Positions 43,976-56,029 of a stretch of 64,000 bases of DNA are shown here, one piece after another. The DNA comes from Paramacrobiotus metropolitanus (lineage: Eukaryota > Tardigrada > Eutardigrada > Parachela > Macrobiotidae): the NCBI RefSeq assembly GCF_019649055.1, contig NW_026570319.1:372001-436000 (forward strand), written 5' to 3'. Position 1 is the stretch's first letter, and each line of letters begins with the position of its first letter. Position numbers and translations under genes: made by a program. The notes beneath the pieces were generated by a model. It made no database searches and was not told where the DNA came from. It saw nothing but the letters and a program-made list of their open reading frames with translations.

Positions 43976-46239
43976 GAAAGAAGTGTGTATGCCAAGAATT
44001 TTAACGTTTCGTAAGTAACAGCAAACAACCCCATTAATTACGTAGATCTAGATCCTAGACAAAACAGCGGGCATAAAACCAAGCTGCCAAAAGGTCATGA
44101 TCCAGATGCGCCAGATTGATTAAGATGGTGTGATAATTATGCTACTTTACGCACATCATAAATTGGTGAACATTGTGGAACAATTCAAACAAATCAATCG
44201 ATGGTTTTCCGCAGACCACCGGCGATAGCTACCGAGCGGAAATTCAAGTTGACAACAAAGTAATGATGCTAGGGAACGGTCCAAAACGAGATGCCTGCAA
44301 CTTGCAAGATCAGAGAAATCTGCACTTTGAATGAACCATGCGACAACACTCTATTGCTACGGCCACACTTCAAGGCCTTCGAACAGCGCGAAAACGAGTT
44401 TCCGCACTTTTTCTTAAAACGTGTGCGTAGAGCGCCTTCGAGTTCACACCGTTTTTGGTGGGAGGGGACTTTCTTACTTCTTCGCGCAAGGCGAAGGAAT
44501 GACCAGCACCATGCAGTCGGATGTGACGGCATACATTGCAAAACCGAGAAAATATAGCACTAAAGTATGTGTTATTCCTCGAGTAAACAAAGAAAGACCA
44601 TTTACAGTACTTTCACAACCAACGTGTATCCGTAAATATCTTATTTCTTTTGAATCATCTGTACTTTCAGTAACTTTTCTTAAGCATCCACAACGTTGTA
44701 CTAGCTGGGCACTGGCTAACTATCGGCCGAACAGCTTGAGTAGATCTTTGTTTCGCCATATGCACATACAGTACATGAGATTCGCTTACAAAAATACAAT
44801 TAACATTATCAAGTGGACCGATTATGAACAGCTTTCATTACTTCGACTTACCAACTTCAATTCGGGTCAAATATTTCAGTAAAACGGGAGAAAGATCGAC
44901 GATCGAGTTGAAGAGGTGAACTGTGAAGTGGAGCGGCTTGTTGGTTGTCCCTATTAAATTTTCAGGTTGTCAGGTAGTTGTTTCGGCATATACTCGTAAT
45001 CACATCCCGGCTCTAAGAAAAGTTAGCGATTTATCGTTAACTTAGGTTAACGTCGTCAAAAGAAACTGCCGATTTATCCGCAGGGTCTTCGCTACGGCAA
45101 GTGTTTGGTTGACCTTTTAGCCGGACGCCATCTTGCTTTGTTCATTACACCGCGTAGCATATATTATCGTTTGGTGGTTCAGTTAGATTTCATTCTTCGT
45201 CGTTTGCTGTGTACTGGAATTACACAGTCTGGAACGCATACAGCCGCAGTTTAACCTGATTCCCGCCCAGTTTGCTTCGTACTAATCGTACTGACCATTT
45301 TTTTGGTCACGAAATTGATACCTGATCAATCAACAGCTCATTTATACATACATGCTGGAAACTTCAAAAATCGTGAAACTACGAATTCAGCTTGCCGGTA
45401 GCTGCAGCAGCAAGTTTATTACCTGCTTTAGTCGGCGACATATCCTCTGGTAAATTTACCCTACGCACAGATACTGTACACGGCATTACGAAGTCACTTC
45501 TTCCGCATTCGGAAACCGAATTTGTTTTCTTTTGCTTTTGACGAGATAGAGTGGTGTGTGTTGAACAAGCTCGCATTTCTGTACCCCCACAGGTGCATTA
45601 CGGCACTTGAATGTCCTACAGAAAACGTACGAGCGTGACCTTTAGCGCTCTTTCAAGAAAAGCCTCGTATACAAAAACTGAGAATTTGATCTTTGGTGGT
45701 GGAATGATCAAGTAAACAGCAACCTGACATGTTCGATAAGGAAATACTGGTTTATAAAGTAAGTTTTCTACACATAGTACACGGTAATTCGTCTGCTACA
45801 TAGATTCTGTTGCATACACTTTTAAATTGTGCTTTAACTACTTGTACAGTGTGTATTCGTACACCTGAGGTTTTCTAACTGTGAAACTAGTCAAACTGTC
45901 GCTTTGAAAAACAACAATATTTTGTTTGAATAAAAGCGGCAAGTCTCCGAACCATAAAATTTATAGCAAATTTTCCCAGCTACCAAAAAGTCATGCAACG
46001 AAATTCCAAAACGAAATGGTTAGACAACAAAGTCGCATACCGTGTTAGAATGTCATGCGCTGAGTTGTCCCATCGTGAAATGTCGTATTACCACTCTCCG
46101 AATTCGCTCTACCAATCAGATTTCTTGAAATTTAATGCGCATACAGCAAGCAGTTGTTTAGTGTTTTTATAGTTGTACGCATCGAGAGTTGTACGAGTCT
46201 CAATGTTTTTATACATGTTTTTTAATGTCTCGTACATGT
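43976..46239. other. Intergenic stretch, no gene supported
   Basis: Short ORFs occur (for example 44421-44882 plus and 45379-45576 minus) but lack splice context or domains. Confidence 0.4.
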
Positions 46240-46460
46240 CCCAATGTTTTTTTAGTAAGATAACACAGTGCAGTTCGCTAGCCAATCGCAAAACAGTTTA
46301 CAAATCATTAGTTTTTACTCTGCGTTTCATACAGACAATGTCAAACATTATACTGGTCACATTTGCAGAACTAGCGTTTCACAAAATGCATCGCTACGTT
46401 CAAACGCATCGCCCGTTGGCATTTGCCGTTGCCGGTATCCACAGGCAACAGTGGTCAGAA

Positions 46461-47075
46461 TTATCCAGGTCCTTCGCAAGGATTTTTCTTGACGTAGAAT
46501 TTACCGTCCGCCTTCTTCAAGACGTTGAGAGGTCTGCCCTTCATGGATTCCGCTTCGCTCGATCCGGATTTTTTGGCATCCAAGTCAATCTGCAACGTGG
46601 GACTGGTATCATCATGCGTAAGGACTACTCATCGTTTCAGCCGCGGGCCGGTGACACTTACGTTCATCTCATACAGGGTTCCATCCTTGGTGGTTTTCTT
46701 GGTGTAGGAATTGACGGTGATCTTGGCATGCCCATACTTTCCACCGCACCAAGAAAGAGGTGGTGGTTTCATATCGGGTGTTCCCATGTATAAGGCGGTC
46801 TACATAAAGAAAACCCATGACCTTCAGCGCTCTAAACATAATTTAATATTGAAAAGCGTCTAAAAATTTGTTACTTGAAGACGTTATCTAATTAATAGTT
46901 TATACAGATACGAGCTTTTAAGGCAAACGTTTGCGTTGCAAAGGTCACTTTGAGGACAAAGTTGGCTTGTTTATGAACTTACGAAAGCAACTTGGTTCGA
47001 TTCGTCGTCACCCTTCAGTGCAGCGACACAGACCACCGCCAGCGCTAACAACAAGGACAACTTTAGCAGCGACAT
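46461..47075 (-). CDS. Small secreted protein, copy B
   Basis: Three exons: 47075-46983, 46799-46662, 46589-46461, phase 0, giving 119 residues. The signal peptide MSLLKLSLLLALAVVCVAA is followed by a mature part closely similar to copy A: SYTKKTTKDGTLYEMN and KNPCEGPG are shared, and exons 2 and 3 have identical lengths. Lys replaces several polar residues, so the product is more basic. A TATATAAG box is at 47168-47175 on the minus strand. Both genes read the same way, about 6 kb apart. Confidence 0.82.
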
Positions 47076-47167
47076 GGTGCGAAACTAGCGAAAGGCGAAT
47101 TCAGTAGAAAACAGGCCGGCACAATAATAGCAATGTTGTACTGCTGTATTTTATACTCAAACTGTGG

Positions 47168-47176
47168 CTTATATAC
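47168..47176 (-). promoter_or_regulatory. TATA box of secreted gene copy B
   Basis: TATATAAG on the minus strand, ~95 bp upstream of the start codon, at the same relative place as in copy A. Confidence 0.55.
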
Positions 47177-47700
47177 AACGCCTGAGTGGCGCAGGCTTGG
47201 TTGGTTGTTTGGGAGAAAAAGCATACAAAAATATCCTTTGGGCAATTTATTCACCGCTAAAAAGTAAACACTTCCGTGAAGTACAGACTAATTGCAGGTT
47301 GTGTAACTGACTAAAACGTGATGTCTCCCTGAAGGCTGATTATTAATGAAATTTTTATGCTTATCGAGAGACAAGCCCAGGCCTGTCATTAAGGTTTTGC
47401 TGCACCCTGTCTGCGAAAAGCAACCACCGCTGATTGTTGACATATGTCTAGACATACGACACCAAATTAAATGCATTTTTAATGCTCGGGCTAATGATGA
47501 TGCGCTTGGCTACTGCAATTCTGGTGCGTTTTTGAGAATCGCACGGTAGTGTTATTGACCGACGCCTTTTTATGAGAACCATGCATAGTATAAACGTTGG
47601 AAGTGGCGGTAATGAACCCATTTTAGGGTGTGGTGTTGTTCGTGTTGCTGAAAATGGATTCCCCAATGTTCAGCCGTTTGGTTTAGGACATATTACAAGA

Positions 47701-49552
47701 AGCAGAACGAACAAGAAAACATTTGTAATGCTGTAGAAGTAGTAAATTTCAGCACTGATGCATGTCCTGCTACCGTTTTTTGTTCGTACTGTAAATAGTG
47801 CAGTTGCATTACAATATTTATTGACTGCACAGACATGTGTAAGCCTAACGGAATCTTGTTACTTTAGTTTTAGTTTAGTTTGTTCATTTAGTTTATTCAC
47901 TGCGAGGCCAAATCGTTGAACCACTCACAAGTCGGATCATACACTGCTTTAATAATAACAAAAACATACAATTACAAAAATTATTTTGATTTTGACAAGG
48001 ACAGGTAAGTTTTGACAGAACCACTGTCAAGCAACTCGCTTAAGCAAGCCATTAAGCTTAATGGCTGCTCTGTCTGAAAGTAAGTATTTTTTGGGATAAG
48101 ACCGACACATCTTTATGTCTTCGGAATCAAAAATGAGCTGCAGTTTTCCTGTGTCTGCTTACTATGAACATCGTCGTCCTTGCAACTTTGACTTTAGGAT
48201 GTGCACTTATTTCAAGACAGCCTGATGTCTTCGCTTTGGCATTTTTGTAACTTTGAATGTTTTCAACGGAGCTGATTAATTATTTCAATACCCCATCGAG
48301 TTATTCTTATGGGAAATGTAAAACAATAAGTTTTTTAGGTTTTCCTATGATTTTTTAAGCATCCCGAGATTTCGTAATGCCGAAATGGTAGTGCTTCTTT
48401 CCCAACTCGATTCTCACGGATAAACCTTAATTTCTTTTTAAAATGCAAAAAAAGAACTTCTTTTTTTGCATATTACGAAGCCTGCCTGCATCGTGCTGTG
48501 CTTCGGTGATTTCTGCTGTCCCATCTCCGTCACACTTTCCGGTTACTCGCCATGTACTGTATGCGCTCAGCTTCCATCAATACCACCGTACGGCGATTAA
48601 AAGAAGAGCAATCAGTGTTGACTGGTTGTTCGAAGTGCGGAAATTCGGTCTCAAGAGTTTTCTAACTTTTATGCAATATCTGCCAAGATTTATAACACTT
48701 TATATCAACATATAAATAATAAAACAGTAAATAAAACCCTGCATACCCCAAGCAGTGTAACAAATACTGAGCAGTAATACCTCGTACTGCGTACATACCA
48801 ATTACCAACCAGTGTACAATACAGTATCACAAGGTTATGATCAGGATACTCCCAGGATGGTTAAAAAATGTGAAGAATATGTAGTATTCACGTCGTTTAC
48901 CCAAGATGCATTAATTTCTGAAGTCCTTAGAAACACCTCCAACAATCAATTCAGCAGCTTCTGGCAGGGGGCAGTTTTACCAAATGGAGTTTAAAGTGAG
49001 TCCGGCCACGGTGGTAGCAGACATGCAACAACATGCAACCCAAGTCAAAATGTCGTACTCGTACTTGCGAAGTACACAGAAAAGTTCTGGATTGGTTCGA
49101 ATGTGGTGTCAGTTTTCTGAGAAAACCGTAATCTTACTTAATTTTCCTCAAAGCTCTAAACCAGTTCTAAGTTCCAACCGGAAGTTGCTGCTTCTGCCGA
49201 ATTTTTATTTTTGTTGTTTACTACTGTGATAGTGTCTGATGTGATGCGTTCTTTTTGGAAACTTACGCAAACTTTCCGTTTGAAAAACTTTCCGTTTGAA
49301 AAAATAGCAGATTCAGCGTGTTTCAGTATTTTAATTCTGAACATACAAAACCGAACGGCTTTCAACTAGTCAGCACAGAATTACTCGAGCTACAAAAATA
49401 ATTTTAGCAAAAGTTGAACAGAGAGTAATATTTCCGATTATTTCGTCGGTCAGAAACAAGTTTATTTAAGCAGGAAAAAAGTAATATTTCGTTTAAAGCC
49501 TAAATCGTTTGCATGTTGAAACAAGTGCCGTAGTTATCCACTTTTTTCCGCA
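47701..49552. other. Intergenic stretch, no gene supported
   Basis: AT-rich; only short ORFs without features. Confidence 0.4.
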
Positions 49553-49989
49553 TTACTTCCTCTCCAAGCTGAGCACAATCCAATTGCGTCCATGCGGGCG
49601 TTCCACGACAAAGCGCTGCTTATTCTTTGAAACGGGGAACGGGAAGTGCGGTATTTCCTGACGAAGTGGAACATAGGGATCACGCCCTTCTCCAGCTGCG
49701 ATATGAAATGCCAATGGACAGCGTCGACGCGGACAGACGACAGCATGGGAAACTGACAAGCTGATAGGCCCAGACAAAGGAGCAAAACATTTTTCACACT
49801 GGATGTAAGTAGCGTTCTACAACACAAGTATTACGTGCATTAGTTACGGATCGGGTAACATCTGGCGCTAACTACCGTACCGGATGCTTCTGGAGCATAT
49901 GATTGCCAATTTCGTTGTAAATCGGCTTGTCTCGGCAGAAAGTACACTCCAACCAGTATTTGTAGTTTCCGGTTCGCCGTTCGTCTGCA
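49553..49989 (-). CDS. 3' exons of a zinc-finger gene
   Basis: Exon 49989-49881 and terminal exon 49798-49553 join with phase 0. The first encodes a C2H2-like finger, C-x2-C-x11-H-x4-H (ECTFCRD ... GNHMLQKHP). The second opens with CEKC and has further Cys and His (SHAVVCP, RRRCPLAFHI), suggesting a second, atypical finger, and ends LERK-stop. Upstream exons were not found with confidence. It is a nucleic-acid- or protein-binding protein of unknown role. Confidence 0.5.
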
Positions 49990-50384
49990 CTGAAAAAGCA
50001 ATGGATCCGTTATTTGTTCTTTTGTCGTTATAAACGTAAGATTCAGATAAAATAAATTCGGATAAGAATAAAAAGGTTTGAACTCGTTATAGATGATAGC
50101 ACTAGATCGCTTCAAATAGAAGAACATTTTTTACATAATAATTTAACTCCGGCTATTTACAGACTAATCGTTGTTCTATAAAGTTTAGCGTTACGATGTT
50201 TTTATTCAGCAATCGCGGCTTCAGATGCACGTGCAAATGGCTGCGCAGAACCCCGCTGAAGAATATCAAATACACTAATCCACATTGATCGGTATTCGAA
50301 TTCCTGTAGCTCGTATTTAGTGCTCTGCGAACGGCTACTGTATTTTGTCTAATTATTGCTAAATTTACGCTTTGTCTTGTAAAC

Positions 50385-50470
50385 GCCACCGACCAAGGCT
50401 CCACGGTAGTTTCACGGATCTCCCGGCCGATGAAACGAATTATTTCCTCAAAGACTGTAGCAGTGTTGGT
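50385..50470 (-). mobile_element. Small retroelement remnant
   Basis: On the minus strand VFEEIIRFIGREIRETT resembles VFAELIRFVGRKIHEVT in the decayed retroelement at 59930-60388; only this short piece remains. Confidence 0.4.
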
Positions 50471-51361
50471 GACATCGCTGTTAGTGCATAAAAACTATTC
50501 GTATTTGGCAGACGATAGCGTACTTCGCTGACAACTGCTTATACCAATTGTCGCTTTTCTATTGCGAACATAAACCCAAAATGCTAACCGTTGCGACACC
50601 CTAACCGTTCTGACACTGTTGCCGCAATCTGGGCTTCGGGGCTAGTTATAAGACTAATCAAACTCCACAAAGCATAGAGCTTGTGTAAGGCGACCGTAAG
50701 TGCTTACTCAAAACTTTAGTTCCTCTTGTTAGTTAAAACAAAACAAGGGATGCTGATTCTGTCTGGATAGTTTGGCACTGATAAGTGGCCGTCACCGACT
50801 GATTTAAATAACAGACTTCGTAAAAGATCAACGCTTAATGTAAACAGAAAAAAATTACCGATAGAAGTATTACTGATATACAGTACAAGAAGCAATCTGC
50901 GTTCTAGTTGCATACGTAGGCCTAGTAATTTTATGGTCTGAAGAGAGCTATTTAATCGTTTATAGGTGAACAACACCACGACCTTTCGCAATCAATGAAA
51001 ACAGTCCGTTACAACAGCGGCAGTTTCTTGTTTTTAAGGGTTCGAAGGTAAAATTCAAAAGGACAACCTGACAGTAGCTAAACAGTTAATAATATTGGCT
51101 TTACTTAGATGTTTTGTTTCCAGCGCAACAGTTACTAAGCGAAAACGACATCAATTTACATTGTGTGTCATAGAAATGCACTTACTGCAGTAGCAAGTGA
51201 AAACCTTCGGTGCGCATAGCACTCTTTACAGTGCAAGGAATGCTTTCGCACGGGCCCCAGTCTCCTTTTTTTCCCAATTAGTGCAGGCAGTCCGCAGCAT
51301 TGGAACACAGTGTCGACCAGCTGCGCAAACAAAATTAAATTTAAAAGCGCCTAGATCCGTA

Positions 51362-51905
51362 AGGAAGTGACCGATGCATTTCACCAATTTGGTGCACATT
51401 TATACAAACGTAATCTTTATTATCAACCTTTCTTACTCAAATTTAGCGTGAAAGCCTCATAAAATCAGTAGCGCTCTACGATTACAATTTTACACCGAAC
51501 CAGGTTCGCACCATTTTTTTATCGTTTGAAGTGAACCGTACTCACAATTTTTTGCAGTCCTGAAACAATAAAATTTTTTTCGGAAACATCGTGGAAACCT
51601 GGTTCGGTGTGACAACGGTCTGCACGTTCGTATTTTTTTTGGTGACTTTTTTGCTTAATTTGATGAAAATCGATCGCTCTACAATAAAGCTTCTGGTACG
51701 CCAAAATGCACTAAAAGTATTTTTTATTTTTTACAGCAATAACTCCCAAACGGACGTTACACCTCGAACGGTTCTCACGCCCATGTATATCAATAATCTG
51801 ACTACAAAATGTGATGGAGCAATGCAACAAGTGACTAGGAGAGTGCGAAAGTAAAAGTTTTCGTGAGTGTACACGAATTTGGTGTCGTGCACCGGGTCAC
51901 TTCGA
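51362..51905. mobile_element. Diverged MITE related to the TTAA family
   Basis: The left end (GGAAGTGACC..., 51362) and right end (...GGTCACTTC, near 51900) are imperfect inverted repeats over ~40 bp and resemble the ends of the 53191-53620 MITE. Inside lies a second inverted repeat with a 15-bp ACACCGAACCAGGTT arm (near 51493 and 51597). An 87-codon ORF (51591-51854) falls between and is probably incidental. Confidence 0.45.
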
Positions 51906-52099
51906 TAAACTGAGAGACTGCGACACAGGGTGATTGGTATTAAAAGTTATATCTTCTACTTAGTAGTATAACAAGTGTTTCACTTTTTTATCATTACAAG
52001 TTTTACACCAGTGGTATAAAGGTACTAAAAGCCCGGCTGTAATAAAAACACATGCACTGCCACTGATCCGCTAGGATAGCACAATATCTCAACGGCATC

Positions 52100-52940
52100 T
52101 AATCCTAGTTACCTTGCTTCCCCGCTGCAGTAGAGGTTCAGCCCACGAGCAGACATACTCGGCCGCAAGATACTCGTTCATTACGTGAAGTGGCTTTCTT
52201 AAATTCGGAGGCAGGACTGCACATTCGAAAACTCCTTCGACACGTTCATATCCGCCATGACGCCAGCGCAAGAACGCAAGAATTTGGGCGATTTTTCAAA
52301 ATCCCAGTCAGTACAGATAAAGCGATAGAAATTTGTACCCAGCGCTCTCGCAGCGGTTGCTGAATTTCTAGAAAATAATTAGGGTACTAAACGACAAATT
52401 TTTGGAAAACGCTGCAGTGCAGTGATAATAATTTATCAAAATCGAACGTTGAGAGCCAACTTTAAAATGGCAGCACAATAACTATAGCGCAGTACGCATG
52501 TACAAATGTACATACATGGTCATACCCGTATACCGAAGTTTATTTTGCTATTTCTTCAACGAAAATTTTAATAAGCGGTGAATTTAATTTGATATTTGAA
52601 GCGGCAGCAGAAACTGCTTACACGGTGAAATCCAAGTTTTGCCCAGATGGTCAACAAGCCACAGAAACTCCAAGTCACATCCGTCCAAAAGACAACTTTC
52701 CGTTTGCTCGGTCGTGCAGCCAGTTGGGCAAACGGCATTCAATGTGTCAAATGAAACGTAACCGCAGTAGGTAAGGCAGCTGACTTTTTCTCCCCCTTCT
52801 TGTGGCAGCAACATAAAAGCTGCGTTTAGGTTTTTGACGACTTCGGAAACCCAGCCAAGGGGCACGAGCTGTGTCGCCGCAACAAACGGCCCCTGCAGCA
52901 CGATTAAATCTGAGCCATGCACTATGTAAAACAACAACCA
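52100..52940 (-). other. Coding-like minus-strand segments, gene structure unresolved
   Basis: Two stretches look like exons. About 52903-52630 has an AG acceptor, ATQLVPLGWVSEVVKNLNAA, a Cys-rich middle and a donor GTAAGC. About 52290-52112 has PLHVMNEYLAAEYVCSWAEP and a donor GTAACT. More than one frame is open in each, so the product cannot be fixed. They may belong to the zinc-finger gene ending at 49553. Confidence 0.3.
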
Positions 52941-53190
52941 GTTGCAAAATTGATGTTTATAGCTAACGCCACTGCGCAGTGCGTATGAGAAATTACATTC
53001 GGTAAATGTTTCTGAAAGGCGCGTTGAAAATCCAGACTTTAAAACACTGGCTTTCAGTTTTAGGATCTAGCCGGACATCTGCCAAACTGACCTTCTGTTT
53101 ACACTAGCCTACGCATCTTTTGAATTTCTAAGTTAAAATCACAGATTTGCAGTAACCCCGCCTTTACGCACACCTTGTACATAAACTTAA

Positions 53191-53620
53191 GGAAATGGCC
53201 CGGTGCATGGTGCCAGAAATGGATACATACACTAAAACTTTCGCTGAGCACTGAATCACTTTTTTTGTCATACTTTATGTCATTCTAAAGCTAAATGATT
53301 TGTATACATTGTTCGGAAAACCGTGTGCCTTTTATAGTAAAGTTTCATAGCCATGTGCCTTTTATAGCAAAGTTTCAAAAAAGATCGGGTAATAACCAGA
53401 GTTTTGGTACACAATAGTGCTTTAAACTTTCCGCCCACTTTAGTACGCTATATCTCGGCAACCGGATGTTGCGCGCGCAAACGGTCTTCAGAACGATGTA
53501 TACAAATCATTTAGCTTTAGAATGACATAAAGTATTTCAAAAAAGCCTTCCGGAGTGCGCGAAAGCGAATGTTTTAGTTTATGTATCCCATTTCTGACAC
53601 TATGTACCGGGCCATTTTCC
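53191..53620. mobile_element. MITE with ~120-bp TIRs and TTAA target duplication
   Basis: Left arm 53191-53309 and right arm 53496-53620 are inverted repeats with moderate divergence, starting GGAAA(A)TGGCCCGG. TTAA flanks both ends (53187-53190 and 53621-53624), as for piggyBac-type insertions. Inside, GTGCCTTTTATAGYAAAGTTTC is tandemly repeated twice (near 53325 and 53354). A partial relative (TGTACCGGGCCAAATCCC then TTAA) lies at 35589-35609 in an F-box intron. Confidence 0.78.
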
Positions 53621-54372
53621 TTAACTGGAAAGAAATACGGTAAAGTTTTAACCTGGCCGTCCCATAGAGTACAACACAGAGCGACAGGCTTGGGTAATAG
53701 CTGCACATTTACTGCTTTCCAACTGGAATCGAAATAAATATAAAAATCTAAACCTAGTTACATACGGTCAAGCTTAGACCTACGCATTTACAGAACGAAG
53801 TTCGAACTGGCGCTCTCAGTAGCATTGCTAGCGGCAAAACGTTTAAATCGAGCGCCGAGGCAGTGCAAAAATGCCGCTCATTAGCGGTACTACTAAATTA
53901 AATATTTTGCGATACCACTAGAATGTTGAGAAAACGCTGGCGTCTACAGTATTTGTTAAAAACATGCGGAAATATATTACCTGCATCTCTAGAAGACAAA
54001 AGCAAATCACAATGCGGTACGATAAATATACCCGGAAAATAACGAAATTTGCTTAACCTTTGGCGTATTTATCTTTCAGGATTTACTGTACACCTTTCCT
54101 TCTAGTTGCGCAGATCGCAGCCTCAAAACGCACCAGGGTGCATTATTTTTCACCGATTTGTGCGGTTAAAATTTTTAAAAGTTTGTTTGGCAAAACGTAA
54201 TTGCTTTTGTTAAAAATTGTAATAAAACAAAACAGTTTACGAATACATGAAATAGTTTTCTTCATCAGAAATCAGAATTAAAGCCGGTGTAAAGCAATCG
54301 GCTTCGCCGGGCGACGTGCTTGAATTATCCACTAGATTTAAAGTACGCAAAAATGCTTATTTTTAACATGCC

Positions 54373-54561
54373 CTACCAGCGGCACTTAGGACAGGTTGGG
54401 TTAGCCCGGTCAGCTTCCGCAAGGGTATCGTTATTGCGAACGGAAGTAATCCACTGTTTCATGCAATCCATGTGAACGACGTTGCGACAACATACGGTGA
54501 TATGAGCGATAGCGTCATCGCTTTCATAGCAGATGAAACACTGAATCCAACCTTTGGCGTT
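54373..54561 (-). CDS. Terminal exon encoding a RING-type zinc finger
   Basis: The acceptor CTTCAG precedes 62 codons ending at TAG. The pattern CFIC, a C(C) in VCCRNVVH, H-x2-C (HMDC), then CPKC near the stop fits a C3HC4-type RING, the E2-binding module of ubiquitin ligases. The finger sits at the extreme C-terminus. The preceding exons are not identified. Confidence 0.65.
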   Translation of the reverse strand, partial: NAKGWIQCFICYESDDAIAHITVCCRNVVHMDCMKQWITSVRNNDTLAEADRANPTCPKCRW

Positions 54562-56029
54562 CTGAAGTGAAAACCGCCATGATGTAAAAAACGTACAGCT
54601 ACAAAAAACGCATATTCCATCCACAGTGCGAGCTCACTCACAGCTAAGCTGTAAATGAAAACAGTTTGACTACTTAGCGATGCCGGTCAGGTTTTCTTTG
54701 CCGCCCGTTTGCCTTTGCCTTTACAGTTTGCCTTTTTCAAATTTGCGTGTGCCTTTGCTTTTATCATCAAAAAAACCTTAACCGTTCTAATTTACCCTTA
54801 AACAACCTTTCTAATTATCTTTAAGGTTGACAATACAATTTTGTTCCACAGAATACCATCAAGAACCTTATCGATCAACCTCGAGCTGCTCAGTGTCTAT
54901 ACGTATTTATGCGCATGGCTGCATAAATTTTTGTTTAGCCACTTTGGGTCCGCGCTTTTGGTTTTACTTTGGTATTATCCGCAGTTTATTGCAATGCTGA
55001 AGTGAGTGAACTATGCACTGTAGGCAAACCCCAAAACGTGGTTCCGTTATGTCACTACAAAAGCGCCGATGACATCGACTTTTTGGATTCGCTGCCTCGC
55101 AAGCACTTCCGGTGGCGGCGCCTGGATGTTTGACCCGTTTACCGGAGAAAACTAGGTACGCGGTACGAACGCAAGCTAAATAAATGGAGTTTCTGTAACA
55201 GCTTTATGAATATTTCAGCCGACGTGTCCAGTAAGAACAGCGATCGACCGGCTGTTCACAATACTTCCGGCAAGTATTTCTAAATTTTGCTTAATCGTTT
55301 TATACGCACTGATTCAATGGCGCTGTAGCATATCGTGTTTGGTATAAACAGATTTACCAATTTCGTCTATCGTGTAAATGCAAGACATATTGCAGTATCT
55401 GTACATCTATTATTTGCTAACTAAATTTTGTACAGGCGAAGCTTTAGAATTTGTGTTGTAGTTACAGCTGTTTATTAAATTGAGATGGGGAACTGCAGCT
55501 ATTTGGCACATCTTTAGTCCTCGTCTGTTGCTAATATACTGTCGTGCAGCTTTTTAACCTGTTATACCGGAATCGGACACTTAGCTTATATGACTACCTA
55601 TTTTAATTACTAAATAGTACAGACGCCTCTGACCGCGGCTATAATTCTTTTGCGATTATTTGGGCGTCCGTACGAAACTTTCTAAAAATTAGCAGCAGGT
55701 GATTTTGTCTGAATCGCAAAAGACGTTTCTACGTAAACTACTCGGGCATTTCTGTACAAACGGCGTTTTAGAACACGCGGTCATATAGCCAAAGTGGCCG
55801 GTACGTCAGAAATACCACAGTAGAGATAGCACCTCCTATTTCTAAAGTTTCAACAGCCTTGCTAAAAATTGATTTAAATTATACAACATGTTGCCGTGTT
55901 ATTTATTCGTGGGATGACTAATAGCTGTTTTGCGGATGTAGAGGGCATTACTCGCAAAATGTTGGATATTGGAATCACCAGAAGGGAAACAGCAGAACTG
56001 TCTTAAAGCGCTTTCTGTTTTACTTGCAG

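Larger units (their letters stand above)
46240..47700. repeat. Segmental duplication, copy B (secreted gene with flanks)
   Basis: Partner of 40215-41650 in the same orientation. Upstream similarity includes the TATA region, the GCAATTTATTCACCG block and the AGACA...CCAGGCCTGTCAT block. Confidence 0.8.

Noticed and set aside
43132-44014. Short ORFs at 43132-43440 and 43778-44014 as genes
   Set aside because: They lie across or inside the TIRs of the Tc1/mariner-like MITE and have no domain features.
51591-51854. 87-codon ORF with hydrophobic start as a membrane protein gene
   Set aside because: It falls inside a diverged MITE and starts within its inner inverted repeat.
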